The notes under the pieces are model-generated. The model worked only from the letters and a program-made list of their open reading frames with translations. It made no database searches and had not been told where the DNA came from. This document shows, piece by piece, positions 1 through 9,201 of a stretch of DNA of 36,478 bases. The DNA lies in assembly GCA_002725625.1 (NCBI GenBank), contig PBQI01000062.1, forward strand, positions 1 to 36,478, read 5' to 3'. How positions within the stretch are numbered: the first letter of the stretch is position 1; each line of letters starts with the position of its first letter. Both the position numbers and the translations under genes were made by a program. Source of the DNA: Rhodospirillaceae bacterium (GTDB taxonomy: Bacteria; Pseudomonadota; Alphaproteobacteria; Rhodospirillales; UBA2165).

Positions 1-77
1 ATATTGTAGCTCTTTTCAAAACAAGTATACCGCGAAAAGCATTGATAGGATTGGTTCTATGAAAAGAGTCGGGTAAT

Positions 78-671
78 ATGAACGCATCCTCAACGATCCG
101 CCCTTCGCCCAAGTCGAAGAGGCTGAAAACGGAGAGGGGGCAAGTTGCCAAAGCCAGAAAATTCGAACCAGACGTTGTCATATGTGATCATCATATGCCG
201 GCATCGGACGGGCTGCATTTCATTAAAAAAGTGCGATCCGGTACCAATGGCATACGACGGGAACTCGCCATTATTATGTTGACCGGTGACCAGGATGAAG
301 CCGTGTTTCGCTCGGCGATTGCTTTGGATGTCGACGCCTTTATGTCAAAGCCTTCCAGCAAGGAAGCGCTGACCAAGAAAATTCAGCGATGTTTTGAAAG
401 CCCTCAAACCGCGGAGGATCCGGATAAATATTCTTTCGTTAAATTGTCCGGTGCAGCCGATCTTTGCTCCCAAGCGCAATTCGATCCGGCAAGCATGGTC
501 AAGAAAACGATAGATCAGATTAAAATCAGCAAGATATTAGCCTGCGATCTGATGTCTAAAGATGGTTTTTTGCTTCTCACCGCCGGCCAGAAAATCACTA
601 ATTGTGTATTAGCGCGAACGCAGGGTCTAGCCAAAATGAGCAGCATAAATGACGTCGCAGTATTCAAGTAA
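78..671 (+). pseudogene. Decayed response regulator (receiver-domain remnant)
   Basis: The translation carries a CheY-like receiver core: KARKFEPDVVICDHHMP with the phospho-acceptor Asp region, then the IIMLTGD strand, and a Lys in MSKPSS that fits the conserved receiver Lys. Residues from about 135 on (KISKILACDLMSKDGFLLLTAGQKIT region) resemble the short beta domain often found in HDOD/HD-GYP-type regulators. The N-terminal acidic pair expected before the first helix is absent. The missing stretch RILNDPPFAQVEEAENGEG is readable in another frame (83-139) and rejoins the main frame at a run of five G (135-139), so one extra base has split the gene. In that upstream frame a TAA at 74-76 removes the start. 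The listed ATG at 78 is therefore probably not the native start. I read this as a frameshifted, N-terminally truncated gene; a sequencing error in the G run would explain only part of it. Confidence 0.7.
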
Positions 672-691
672 CCCTCGATTACCGGTTTGAA

Positions 692-1315
692 TCACACCAC
701 CAGAAAGGCGTTGCAGGCGATAGCGCAATGGCCGTAGGCGTTGTTGAACTCTGCTTCAACGGTGTCGCGTATTTTTTCGAAAGCGGGTGACAAAACGCGG
801 TTACCGGCAAATGAAACCTCGGTAATAATCGTCGCCATTTGAGGCCCGAGACCCCGATTGCGCGGGGTATCTTCTTCCCGGTTGCTCATGGTGCTATTGA
901 ATATACCCCGTTCCATGAAGTCAGAGTTTTCACGGATTATTTTAGGTAGGGTGTTTTTCGCCTGTAGCAGAAAAGGCTTTGCATTCCGTTCTTCGGCCGA
1001 ATAGTCGAGTTCGTCGTAAAAGGCTGATTTTATGTCTTCCAACTTAGGCTGGTCGGCCATGCTGAAAAACATCAGTTCGCCAAGCCCCAGCATCCAGGTC
1101 AGCTTGAAATGATCGAGATCAGTTTGCGGAATATCGCCGATATCAAAATTATTGTTGAGACGATACAGTTCCGCATATATGCGGGTCAATGCCAGTTCGC
1201 CTAATTCGTCGAACATTTCCACCATACCCTGGACCATCTTCTTGCAGTCGGTCTCTATTTTGCCGCCATAATCGTGACGGGTGATATCGTGATCGTCCAA
1301 GGGCAGGCCTTTCAA
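692..1315 (-). CDS. Hypothetical protein, function unknown
   Basis: A 207-residue, mostly helical, acidic soluble protein. I do not recognise a family, and no signal peptide, membrane segment or catalytic motif is apparent. The first codon of the open frame is TTG at 1315; in-frame ATGs further in (residues 27 and 31, MVQGMVEMFDELGELAL) are alternative starts, and no clear ribosome binding site decides between them. It lies 32 bases downstream of the tRNA-Gly gene on the same strand, so it may be transcribed with it. Coding potential is supported by length and absence of stops rather than by homology, so confidence in expression is moderate. Confidence 0.5.
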   Translation of the reverse strand: MKGLPLDDHDITRHDYGGKIETDCKKMVQGMVEMFDELGELALTRIYAELYRLNNNFDIGDIPQTDLDHFKLTWMLGLGELMFFSMADQPKLEDIKSAFYDELDYSAEERNAKPFLLQAKNTLPKIIRENSDFMERGIFNSTMSNREEDTPRNRGLGPQMATIITEVSFAGNRVLSPAFEKIRDTVEAEFNNAYGHCAIACNAFLVV

Positions 1316-1347
1316 TATAGGGGCAGGTGGAAATTGGGTTTAATTGT

Positions 1348-1421
1348 TGGAGCGGGTGAAGGGAATCGAACCCTCTCCTAAAGCTTGGGAAGCTTTCGTT
1401 CTACCATTGAACTACACCCGC
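1348..1421 (-). tRNA. tRNA-Gly (anticodon CCC)
   Basis: On the minus strand a complete 74-nt cloverleaf can be folded by hand. The acceptor stem is GCGGGTG/CACCCGC, the D-stem is GTTC/GAAC, and the anticodon stem is AAAGC/GCTTT enclosing the loop TTCCCAA. The T-arm is GAGGG/CCCTT around TTCGATT, followed by discriminator T and an encoded CCA end. Anticodon CCC reads the glycine codon GGG. The encoded CCA and perfect acceptor stem suggest a functional gene. Confidence 0.95.
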
Positions 1422-1575
1422 AAATTTTTCTCTCTGGATTACAGTAGAAATTATGAACGCAGAAAGTTCTTACCCTTTTATTGTTAATACTTTATCCGCT
1501 TTTTTCAACCTTTGTCGGCATCGCCTTCTTTGAAGCAGTCAATGGCGTGGTTAAATCCTTTTTGTTTTTTTCAGA

Positions 1576-1938
1576 ATGATCAAAATATGTAATGATAGAA
1601 GTTGCGAAATATTTGCAATCAGATTAAAGAGCCCTTGGTTAAATGAAAGTGGACGGGTGGATGGAACTGGTTTCAGAAGAATATCAAATTTATGCCGATA
1701 TGTCCCAATTATCTTGGTTGCCGCTATCGGCATCCTGTTTTCTATTGGTGCCTTTGCATTTATAAACGGCTTAGAATTCAAACGCGCAGAAGATTCTTTT
1801 CACCGTCAGGCTTCGGATAGGATAATCACCGTTCAGGAACCTATAAATTCCGAGTTGACGGTTATCGTTTTTTCGGCGAAAGATTCCCCTACTGAAATGG
1901 TAGGGGGGGGTATCGAAACTGTTCTGCTCAAATACTGA
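1576..1938 (+). pseudogene. CHASE-domain sensor N-terminal remnant
   Basis: Residues from about 35 on read as the start of a CHASE-domain sensor: a short arginine-rich cytoplasmic segment, one hydrophobic helix (VPIILVAAIGILFSIGAFAF) and then the typical amphipathic run with FKRAEDSFHRQASDRI. In intact proteins this is followed by the extracellular CHASE domain and signalling domains. Here the similarity stops after about 90 residues and the frame ends shortly afterwards, so only the N-terminus is left. The last part contains a 7-bp hairpin (1886-1892 with 1900-1906) running into eight consecutive G (1903-1910). The ATG at 1576 is only the first in frame; the native start was probably later. 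I infer a truncated, non-functional remnant. Confidence 0.6.
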
Positions 1939-2112
1939 TCAACCAATGATGTCCGTCTGGACGCTATGCGCTTTGCCGCGGGATAATATATTCATAAATA
2001 CCAACCTCCCACCCAATTGCAAAAATTAGTAATTTGGTATTATAGATTTTTCACAATATTGGATGCGCCAGAGTTCAAGTTCAACCAACCAGGAATAGCT
2101 TTCTAAGGAAAA

Positions 2113-3072
2113 ATGCCCGACGACATTGCAACGGCTCCGAAATTAGCCCCGCGGAAATTCCAAAATCCTGACATCACTGCGGATGGATTGCCGCGTGCTG
2201 TTGTTGCGCTGACTCACCTCAAGACCTTGTGGTTCAACACAGGCACACTATGCAATCTCACCTGTGAAAATTGCTATATCGAATCCAGTCCGGAGAATGA
2301 CCGGCTGGTGTATTTGAGCGAAGCGGAAGTTCGTCAATACCTTGGTGAAATCAAAAATGATGTTCTGGGTGTGGAGGAAATTGGGTTTACCGGTGGCGAG
2401 CCTTTTATGAATCCAGAAATTATCGGCATGATTGAGGCCTGTCTGGAAAAAGGGTTCAAGGTTTTGATTCTGACCAATGCCATGAAGCCGTTACACCACA
2501 AACGGGACGATCTGGCGAAGCTTAATTCAATTTACGGGGAGCGGCTCCGTCTGCGTGTCTCGATTGATCATCATACCAAATTCCGTCACGAACAGCTGCG
2601 AGGATCGGGTAGTTGGTCGCCCATGATCGAAGATCTCAAATGGCTGTCCGAAAACAGCATGAACATTGCTGCCGCCGGTCGTACCTGCTGGATTGAAGAC
2701 GATCACCCTGAACGGTCTGCCTATGCGGCGCTTTTTGCCTCTGAAGGCATACAGATTGATGCCCATGATCCAATGGCTTTGGTGTTGTTTCCGGAGATGG
2801 ATGAACGGCTTGATGTTCCCGAGATTACCACATCGTGCTGGGATATATTGGGCGTGGCGCCCGATTCAATGATGTGCGCGACTTCGCGCATGGTGATCAA
2901 ACGAAAAGGCGCTGCCCGGCCGGTTGTCGCGCCTTGTACGCTCATTCCTTATGATCCACAGTTCGAGATGGGCCACAATTTAATGGATGCGGCGACGTCC
3001 GTGAAGCTCAACCATCCCCATTGCGCCCGTTTCTGCGTATTGGGTGGTGGTTCCTGCAGCGTCACAGATTAA
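2113..3072 (+). CDS. Radical SAM protein with C-terminal Cys-rich extension
   Basis: A 319-residue radical S-adenosylmethionine enzyme. The [4Fe-4S]/SAM motif CNLTCENC gives C47, C51 and C54, and GGEP (94-97) is the SAM-binding strand. Further cysteines at 242, 255, 275, 304, 308 and 315 (ending CVLGGGSCS) resemble the auxiliary-cluster region of SPASM/twitch-type enzymes that modify peptides or small molecules. The ATG at 2113 follows an AAGGA box (about 2105-2109). The next gene is an OmpA-like lipoprotein 112 bases downstream on the same strand, and no precursor-peptide gene is evident beside it. The substrate cannot be told from sequence; being a radical SAM enzyme is near certain. Confidence 0.85.
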   Translation: MPDDIATAPKLAPRKFQNPDITADGLPRAVVALTHLKTLWFNTGTLCNLTCENCYIESSPENDRLVYLSEAEVRQYLGEIKNDVLGVEEIGFTGGEPFMNPEIIGMIEACLEKGFKVLILTNAMKPLHHKRDDLAKLNSIYGERLRLRVSIDHHTKFRHEQLRGSGSWSPMIEDLKWLSENSMNIAAAGRTCWIEDDHPERSAYAALFASEGIQIDAHDPMALVLFPEMDERLDVPEITTSCWDILGVAPDSMMCATSRMVIKRKGAARPVVAPCTLIPYDPQFEMGHNLMDAATSVKLNHPHCARFCVLGGGSCSVTD

Positions 3073-3184
3073 CCCTCCAACCGACACGACATTGCCTTAT
3101 TGTGCCCTTAGCGCGCCCCAATTCCTTGTCACATTTCCCTTTTAATTTTTAGGGTAATGATATGGAAAAACGGGGATTTATCTC

Positions 3185-4120
3185 ATGAAAAAAATACTGG
3201 TGGCCGGTATTCTGGCCGTTCAAACATCGGTTTTGTCCGCTTGTGGCGCGACCTTCGATTTCGACGCCTTGCGGCGGAAAGAATTCGGCAATGGCAATCA
3301 AGCCGGTCCGTTCTCGACTGCTCTAAGCTCGGCCTATAAGAATTTTGCCCTCCACGAAGTTGAGGAAATGTACGACTGGATTGATGCCGCCTATTTCGGT
3401 AAAAAAGCTAATTTGGCAGCCGCCGGCATGGTGGTGGAACTGGAAAAGCCGGCTGACTGGTGGCTGACCGATGATCAAGCGAGGCTATTGTCCGGTGCTC
3501 GCAAAAGACTGATGGCGGTGCTCGACAGCAAAAGCAAAACACTCCTGCCGCATTTGGCCGCCAACGCGCAGATCGGTTTTGACTGCTGGATGGAGCAGCT
3601 GGAGGAAAACTGGCAGATTGAACATATTGCCGATTGTCGCAATCGGTTTATCGCTGCCGTTGAACAGCTGGAAGATTTGCAATCGGTGGTCGGAAGAAAC
3701 TATTCGATTGCCGTGCCTAGTGGCGACTTGGTCGCCGTCGTGAAAGCGGCGACGGCTGTTTCTGAGCTGCCGGAAACCAATAGCTTCACACTTTATTTTT
3801 CCTTCGATAAAACTGCGATTAATGTGGCAAGCCATCAAGCCATCGATCAAGTGGTTAAGGCCTACCGATCAGGCGTGCCGGTAACGATTTCGCTGACGGG
3901 TCATACCGATCGGGCGGGTCCTCAGCCCTATAATTTCAAACTTTCCCGCCGCCGGGCCGAAGCTGTTCGCAAAATGTTGATTGAGAAAGGTGTACCGGTC
4001 CAGATGATCACCACTCAGGCGTTTGGCGAAGGTCGGCCGCACATATCGACGGCAGACGGTGTTCGCGATGAGAAAAACCGCAGAGTCGAGATCATAGTTG
4101 GTCCAGCGTCGAGCCTGTAA
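3185..4120 (+). CDS. OmpA-family outer-membrane lipoprotein
   Basis: The 311-residue product starts with a lipoprotein signal peptide (MKKILVAGILAVQTSVLSAC) whose lipobox ends at C20, predicted to be lipidated. The C-terminal ~105 residues are an OmpA-like peptidoglycan-binding domain: LYFSFDKTAIN, then LTGHTDRAG with the conserved Asp, LSRRRAEAVRKML and NRRVEI. The middle ~170 residues are helical and not assigned. By analogy with Pal/OmpA-like lipoproteins it probably tethers the outer membrane to peptidoglycan. Start at ATG 3185; an AT-rich stretch with no strong Shine-Dalgarno lies upstream. Confidence 0.88.
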   Translation: MKKILVAGILAVQTSVLSACGATFDFDALRRKEFGNGNQAGPFSTALSSAYKNFALHEVEEMYDWIDAAYFGKKANLAAAGMVVELEKPADWWLTDDQARLLSGARKRLMAVLDSKSKTLLPHLAANAQIGFDCWMEQLEENWQIEHIADCRNRFIAAVEQLEDLQSVVGRNYSIAVPSGDLVAVVKAATAVSELPETNSFTLYFSFDKTAINVASHQAIDQVVKAYRSGVPVTISLTGHTDRAGPQPYNFKLSRRRAEAVRKMLIEKGVPVQMITTQAFGEGRPHISTADGVRDEKNRRVEIIVGPASSL

Positions 4121-4195
4121 CACCAGCAAATAGCCACAGCAAAGGGATGCCAATCATCTTAGAATCGAGACGATTATGATCAGCGGATGTGAAGA

Positions 4196-5005
4196 ATGCA
4201 GCAGTCGGGTCCAAACTTCGAAGGTGTCTACGGTGTAACGACGAATCCGATGCGGTTGGCTTATATGATGGGTACGATCTGGCTGCTTTCACAGGAAACC
4301 AAAAGCCGGCCTCTGAATGTTCTCGAGGTTGGCAGTTGGTGCGGTTCGTTGGCGCTGACCTGGAGGCTGGCGCCCGAACTGTACAATGGGGGAAAGGGGA
4401 AATTGACTTGCATTGATGTTCGGGCGCTATTTATCGATTTAGGTGCCAACACCAATGAGGTGAGCAAGGAAATGGATAGCGCTTTAGCCGACGAAGAACC
4501 GTTCAAAGTTTTTCAGCATAATGTTCAATTTTTTTCGAGGTGAAGTTGAAATGGAGATTCTGCGCGGTTGTTCACGCGACGCCTTACCCAATCTGCCAAA
4601 AAATAATTTTGACCTTATTTATCCTGATGGTGACCACAGCTATCATGGAGTTTCTGTAGATATTGATAATTGCTGTTCGTTGGTCAGGGACGGGGGTATC
4701 TTGTGTGGCGATGACTTGGAAATACAAGCCATCACTGCGATGCTTCGTTTGCGTTAAGTCAACAAAATTTGGACCGTGCCTTTGACCAGGGCATACAGAC
4801 CTACTTTCATCCCGGAGTAACTGTAGCGGTTGGTGAATATTTTGGCCCGGTATCTTTTTGGTTTGTATTTTAGGCGATGCAAAAAAGCGGAAGTCGCTGG
4901 ATTTCAGTTGGCCTTGAAGGAATGCCTGCACACATACTAAACCACTTGCCAGCTAAAAGTCTCTTTGGTTTGAAGGCGCTGCTCATGGAGCATGGCTTGA
5001 TTTGA
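4196..5005 (+). pseudogene. Class I SAM-dependent methyltransferase, multiply frameshifted
   Basis: The sequence of a Methyltransf_24-like enzyme is spread over several frames. Frame one (4196-4543) carries VLEVGSWCGSLALTW, the SAM-binding glycine motif. A second frame, from about 4521, carries FDLIYPDGDHSYHGV and LVRDGGILCGDD, the acidic post-I region, and ends at 4757. A third frame (about 4720-4871) continues with SQQNLDRAFDQGIQTYFHPG and GEYFGPVSFWF. Further pieces follow in two other frames, the last ending in LFGLKALLMEHGLI at 5005. At least three frameshifts are needed to restore one reading frame, so this is a decayed gene rather than a single sequencing slip. It sits directly upstream of apaG. 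The original acceptor substrate is unknown. Confidence 0.8.
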
Positions 5006-5078
5006 TAAAACTCAGTCAGTTGTCTAGTGACCTGCGCCTGTGCTAGATAGCTTTAGGCATTATAATGAGCAGCTGGCG

Positions 5079-5471
5079 ATGTACTCGGAAGTTACCAAGA
5101 AAATAAAAATATCGGTCGATCCGACATTTTTGGACGATCAGTCCGATCCCACCGATTTTCACTTTGTGTGGGCCTATCACATCAGGATTGAAAATCAGGG
5201 TGAGCAAACCGTTCAATTGTTGCGGCGGCATTGGCATATCACGGATTCTAATGGTCAAGTACAGGAAGTAAGGGGCGATGGCGTGGTCGGTGAACAACCA
5301 GTACTGCAGCCCGGTGAGGCCTATGAATATACCAGCGGAACGCCCCTTTCGACGCCCTCGGGCATTATGGTTGGTTCCTATCAAATGAAGGGTTCGGCCG
5401 GCGAGACATTCAATGTTTCAGTACCGGCATTTTCGCTGGATTCTCCCCATGACCTAAAACTCGTAAATTAG
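5079..5471 (+). CDS. apaG: ApaG protein
   Basis: A 130-residue ApaG (DUF525) protein. The diagnostic segments are FVWAYHIRIENQGEQTVQLL, RHWHITDSNG, EVRGDGVVGEQPVLQPGE and TPSGIMVGSYQM, forming the fibronectin-III-like fold that is the whole family. I start it at the ATG of MYSEVTKK (5079), which matches the family N-terminus. An upstream in-frame GTG at 5040 would add 13 residues not seen in relatives. No strong ribosome binding site precedes either. Family members are linked to Co2+/Mg2+ efflux phenotypes, but the biochemical role is not settled. The gene lies between the broken methyltransferase and folE. Confidence 0.92.
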   Translation: MYSEVTKKIKISVDPTFLDDQSDPTDFHFVWAYHIRIENQGEQTVQLLRRHWHITDSNGQVQEVRGDGVVGEQPVLQPGEAYEYTSGTPLSTPSGIMVGSYQMKGSAGETFNVSVPAFSLDSPHDLKLVN

Positions 5472-5579
5472 CGCAATTATCCGTTTTTACGTCTTCGGAC
5501 TGGCGGAAGCGGAAAAAATCGCTATTTTATGGCCGGTCTCGTTTGAGATCGTTGTTTTATTCCCGGAAAGGACAAGAAA

Positions 5580-6188
5580 GTGACCACAGATAATCCTGAA
5601 AGCGTCGGCAAGAACGACCGTCCAAGCCGCGAAGAAGCGGAGGAAGCCGTCCGCGTATTGTTGCGCTGGACCGGCGACGATGTAAACCGGCCCGGACTGA
5701 AGGGAACCCCGGATCGCGTGGTGCGGGCATATGACGAATATTTTTCCGGTTATGGCGACGATCCCTATAAAATTCTCGGCCGGACTTTCGACGAAACTGA
5801 TGGCTACGATGAAATGGTTGTGTTGAAGGATATTCCTTTCTCTTCCCACTGTGAGCACCATATCGCGCCCATCCTCGGCAAGGTGCATATCGCCTATTTG
5901 CCCAAGGTGCGGGTAGTCGGTATCAGCAAGCTGGCCCGTTTGGTGGAAAGTTTCGCCCGCCGTCTTCAGATACAAGAAAAAATGACGGCTCAGATCGCCA
6001 ACACTTTGCAAGAAGTGCTTGATCCGGTCGGTGTCGCCGTCGTCGTTGAAGCCGTACATGAATGTATGACCACAAGGGGAATCGATAAACCGGGGGTCAA
6101 TATGGTGACCAGCCGTATGCTCGGCGCTTTCCGCGAAAGTTCACCGACCCGCCGTGAGTTCTTGGCGATGATTGACAATCCCAATTAA
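5580..6188 (+). CDS. folE: GTP cyclohydrolase I
   Basis: The 202-residue product converts GTP to 7,8-dihydroneopterin triphosphate, the first step of folate (and pterin) synthesis. The zinc and catalytic residues are visible: SSHCEHH gives C91, H93 and H94, and ECMTTRG gives C162. The substrate-binding segments [11 protein letters not shown] and [18 protein letters not shown] are intact. Length and order fit a type IA enzyme. The start is GTG at 5580, preceded by an AAGGA box at about 5567-5571 with good spacing. No ATG alternative is available before the conserved core. Confidence 0.96.
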   Translation: MTTDNPESVGKNDRPSREEAEEAVRVLLRWTGDDVNRPGLKGTPDRVVRAYDEYFSGYGDDPYKILGRTFDETDGYDEMVVLKDIPFSSHCEHHIAPILGKVHIAYLPKVRVVGISKLARLVESFARRLQIQEKMTAQIANTLQEVLDPVGVAVVVEAVHECMTTRGIDKPGVNMVTSRMLGAFRESSPTRREFLAMIDNPN

Positions 6189-6300
6189 TGTTACCGATAA
6201 TCTATGTGCAAGGACTGTACTAGGGGGGTACCTGAGATTTTTTTCTGGCCAGAAATTTTATCGGGATTTGATTTAGGGAGGGGCGCGTAGCCAATCCGTT

Positions 6301-7749
6301 GTGATCGACTTCCGGCCTATTTTTCTAATACTTGGTTTTCTGCTGACCACTTTGGCGGTGGTGATGGTAGTACCGGCCGCCGCGGACGTTATCCTCGGCA
6401 ATCCTGACTGGCAGGTCTTTGCTGTCGCCGCCGGGGTGACGCTTTTTATTGGCGTGTCGTTGGCTTTGACGAGCCGGGCAGGTGGCGCCAATCTGTCGGT
6501 ACGCCAGGCCTTTATACTGACGACGCTGAGTTGGATTGTCTTAACGGCATTTGCCGCGTTGCCGTTTGCTTTTTCCCAGTTGGACCTCAGCGTCACGGAC
6601 GCTTTTTTTGAAGCCATGTCAGGTATCACCACGACCGGAGCGACGGTGATCGTCAATCTCGATTCAGCACCGCCGGGGTTGCTGTTGTGGCGGGCTTTGC
6701 TGCAGTGGCTAGGCGGTATCGGCATCATTGTTATGGCGTTGGCGGTTATGCCCCTGCTGCGGGTTGGCGGCATGCAGCTCTTTCGCATGGAATCCTCTGA
6801 CCAGTCGGAAAAAGCGCTACCGCGCGCGGCACAAGTGGCGACTGTGATCGGCGGAATATATTTTGCTTTGACGGCGATTTGGGCTGCAGCCCTGTGGTTC
6901 GCCGGGATGAGCGGTTTCGACGCCATTGCCCATGCCATGACAACCATCGCCACCGGCGGTTATTCCACCTATGACGGCTCGATCGGACATTTCGATAGTG
7001 CCCTGATCGACGCCATTGTTACTTTGGGTATGATCGTCGGCAGTCTACCCTTCTTGCTTTATCTGGTGGCCCTACAGGGCAAGCCAGGGGCGCTATTTCG
7101 AGACAGCCAGGTGCAATGGTTTCTGACCGTTGTCGCGGTGATTATTGTTGTCACCGCTGGATGGCTTTGGCTGCGTAACGGGTTGGAGCCGCTGCAGGCG
7201 CTGCGTTTCTCGAGCTTTAATATTGTGTCGATCATGACCGGTACGGGCTATGCCACCGACGGCTTCGATAAATGGGGCAGCTTTGCCATTCCGTTGTTCT
7301 TCTTTGTCATGTTTATCGGCGGCTGTGCCGGTTCAACCACCTGCGGTATCAAGATATTCCGTTTTCAAGTGCTCTACGCTGCGGCCAAAACCCAGTTCCA
7401 GAACCTGGCTCAACCCCACGGCGTGTTCATTCCCTATTACAATCGTGATCCCATCCCGGAAGAGGTTATCAGCTCCGTCCTCAGCTTTTTCTTTGTCTTC
7501 CTGGCGACCTTTGTCGCTTTGGCAATTGCTCTGGCTTTCCTGGGCTTGGACTTCATCACCAGCATTTCCGCAGCGGCATCAGCAATTTCCAATGTCGGCC
7601 CCGGGCTGGGACCGATCATCGGGCCTGAAGGTAACTACACGTCACTGCCGGACGCCGCTAAATGGATATTATCCATCGGTATGCTATTGGGCAGATTGGA
7701 GCTGTTCACGGTTATGGTGCTGTTTACCCGCGCCTTCTGGAGAGCCTAA
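6301..7749 (+). CDS. trkH: TrkH-family potassium uptake protein
   Basis: A 482-residue integral membrane K+ translocating subunit of the Trk/Ktr superfamily, working at the inner membrane with a cytosolic TrkA. The four selectivity-filter loops are recognisable: SGITTTGAT (G113), TTIATGGYST (G219-G220), SIMTGTGYAT (G314-G316) and AISNVGPGLG (G433). The remaining sequence is a series of hydrophobic helices, and the length is typical. The start is GTG at 6301, because an in-frame TAG at 6274-6276 leaves no better choice. The nearest Shine-Dalgarno-like AGGGAGG (about 6275-6281) is unusually far at some 20 bases. Its TAA stop abuts the ATG of the deacetylase gene, so the two are probably translated together. 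No trkA is in the window. Confidence 0.93.
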   Translation: MIDFRPIFLILGFLLTTLAVVMVVPAAADVILGNPDWQVFAVAAGVTLFIGVSLALTSRAGGANLSVRQAFILTTLSWIVLTAFAALPFAFSQLDLSVTDAFFEAMSGITTTGATVIVNLDSAPPGLLLWRALLQWLGGIGIIVMALAVMPLLRVGGMQLFRMESSDQSEKALPRAAQVATVIGGIYFALTAIWAAALWFAGMSGFDAIAHAMTTIATGGYSTYDGSIGHFDSALIDAIVTLGMIVGSLPFLLYLVALQGKPGALFRDSQVQWFLTVVAVIIVVTAGWLWLRNGLEPLQALRFSSFNIVSIMTGTGYATDGFDKWGSFAIPLFFFVMFIGGCAGSTTCGIKIFRFQVLYAAAKTQFQNLAQPHGVFIPYYNRDPIPEEVISSVLSFFFVFLATFVALAIALAFLGLDFITSISAAASAISNVGPGLGPIIGPEGNYTSLPDAAKWILSIGMLLGRLELFTVMVLFTRAFWRA

Positions 7750-8913
7750 ATGGCGGTTTTTTTGACTCCCGTCGAAATGCTTGAAAAGTTGGTCAGCTTC
7801 GACACGGTCTCCGCTCATTCCAACAAAGCCATGATGGATTTCATCGCTGATTATCTGGCGGGCCATGGTATCCAAGCGAAACTGGCGCCCAATGATACCG
7901 GCGAAAAGGCTGATCTAATCGCCACGATAGGCCCCAGTATCAAAGGTGGTATTGTATTGTCCGGCCACAGTGACGTGGTGCCCGTAGAAGGCCAGGACTG
8001 GGACAGCGATCCTTTTGAGATGGTTGAAAAGGATGGGCGGCTGTATGGGCGGGGTACATCCGACATGAAAGGATTTATCGCGGTTGCCCTGGCCTTGGCC
8101 CCCGAATTCAAGGCCAGGAATTTGAAAAAGCCCCTGCATCTGGTCTTCAGTTATGACGAGGAATTAGGCTGCATCGGCGCCCCTGCTTTGGTGGCCCGTC
8201 TGGTGCGGGACGTGCCCATGCCGCTGGCGGCAATCATCGGTGAACCGACTGATATGAAACTGGCCAACGCTCACAAAGGGGTAACGGTTTTTGAGACCAA
8301 GGTTTCGGGCAAGCCGGTCCATTCCTCCCAAACCCAAGCCGGCGTAAATGCCATCACCGCCGCGGCACAATGTATTTCCCGTCTATCGGCCATTGCCGAA
8401 GAGTTTAAAACTTCAGCTTCGGCCGATGAGAAATTCGAGCCGCCTTACTCGACCATAAGTATCGGCACCATAGAAGGCGGCACAGCGCTTAATATCGTTG
8501 CTGGTGAATGCTGCGTTGTCTGGGATTGCCGGTCGATCCAAGATGGTGATAGCGATCTGGCGTTGAAACAGTTCGAAGAACACTGCCGCGCAAGCATTCT
8601 CCCCGCCATGCAGGCCGTGGCGACGGAATCCTATATCACAACGGAAAAAATGGTTTCGGCGCCGCCCCTGGTTCCCAGCGAAGACAACCCGGGAGAAGCC
8701 CTAGTTAAAAGATTGACCGGCCAGAATAGGGCCGAAGTAATTTCCTTCGCGACCGAAGCTGGAATTTTTGAACAGTCGGAAATCCCGGCAGTAATCTGCG
8801 GTCCCGGCAGTATCGCTCAGGCCCATCAGGCCAACGAATTCATTGAACTGAACCAGATGGATATATGCGCCGATTTTCTTCGCAAATTGGCCGGATGGGC
8901 GATTGAACCGTGA
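7750..8913 (+). CDS. argE: Acetylornithine deacetylase (M20 family)
   Basis: A 387-residue M20 metallopeptidase-fold hydrolase of the ArgE type, releasing ornithine from N-acetylornithine in arginine synthesis. Visible metal and catalytic residues are H73 and D75 in SGHSDVVP, the bridging Asp D105 in GRGTSDMKG, the general base pair E137/E138 in SYDEELG and E165 in GEPTD. The lid-domain segment HKGVTVFETKVSGKPVHSS follows. A late His in GPGSIAQAHQANE supplies the last metal ligand. ATG 7750 directly follows the trkH stop codon. ArgE versus another M20 amidohydrolase is decided by overall resemblance; an acyl-amino-acid hydrolase remains possible. Confidence 0.88.
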   Translation: MAVFLTPVEMLEKLVSFDTVSAHSNKAMMDFIADYLAGHGIQAKLAPNDTGEKADLIATIGPSIKGGIVLSGHSDVVPVEGQDWDSDPFEMVEKDGRLYGRGTSDMKGFIAVALALAPEFKARNLKKPLHLVFSYDEELGCIGAPALVARLVRDVPMPLAAIIGEPTDMKLANAHKGVTVFETKVSGKPVHSSQTQAGVNAITAAAQCISRLSAIAEEFKTSASADEKFEPPYSTISIGTIEGGTALNIVAGECCVVWDCRSIQDGDSDLALKQFEEHCRASILPAMQAVATESYITTEKMVSAPPLVPSEDNPGEALVKRLTGQNRAEVISFATEAGIFEQSEIPAVICGPGSIAQAHQANEFIELNQMDICADFLRKLAGWAIEP

Positions 8914-8992
8914 TCAGAATTCAACGCTTCATCTCTGCACATTTGATTTTCGTAAAGGATAATTCCATACACTTAACCTATCATATTAAACA

Positions 8993-9128
8993 TCAGAGGC
9001 GTCCATTGGACTCCCAATCTGGCGTTCCCGAGGCTGGCCTCTGTGAACATCGAGAGATGTTCCCCTCTCGAAGAATCTCCCTCTAAACTCGCCGTTCCTT
9101 CGTGGGTCAATTTTTGTTTTCGGGAGTC
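8993..9128 (+). promoter_or_regulatory. Structured leader before the MaoC gene (candidate cis-regulatory RNA)
   Basis: The 288-base gap between argE and the MaoC gene holds no ORF but several complementary segments. There is an outer helix CAGAGGC/GCCTCTG and an inner hairpin ATTGG-ACTC-CCAAT. A 7-bp hairpin GAACATC-GAGA-GATGTTC (9045-9062) is followed by an overlapping alternative, CGAGAG/CTCTCG (9051-9056 with 9065-9070), that cannot form at the same time. GACTCCC (9009-9015) is also complementary to GGGAGTC (9122-9128). No known riboswitch consensus was recognised. Function is inference from pairing only. Confidence 0.3.
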
Positions 9129-9201
9129 GAATCCGGAGTTTTTAAAGGCTATCGGGTCGGCTAAACTCCTGTCGCGTGATTTTATATGGTGAGACTATTT
9201 A

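Noticed and set aside
1348-1421. tRNA-Gly as an integration site for a genomic island
   Set aside because: No integrase gene and no direct repeat of the tRNA 3' end were noticed elsewhere in the window.
2113-4120. A radical-SAM peptide-modification (RiPP) locus
   Set aside because: No short precursor-peptide ORF, peptidase or exporter is visible beside the radical SAM gene; the neighbour is an OmpA-type lipoprotein.
6273-6953. A 226-codon open frame on the minus strand
   Set aside because: It is antisense to trkH, whose selectivity-filter motifs are in the plus frame; composition is low-complexity Ala/Thr/Lys typical of a shadow frame.
8993-9128. 6S RNA
   Set aside because: The hairpins do not form the long closing stem with a central bubble that defines 6S RNA; kept only as an unassigned structured leader.
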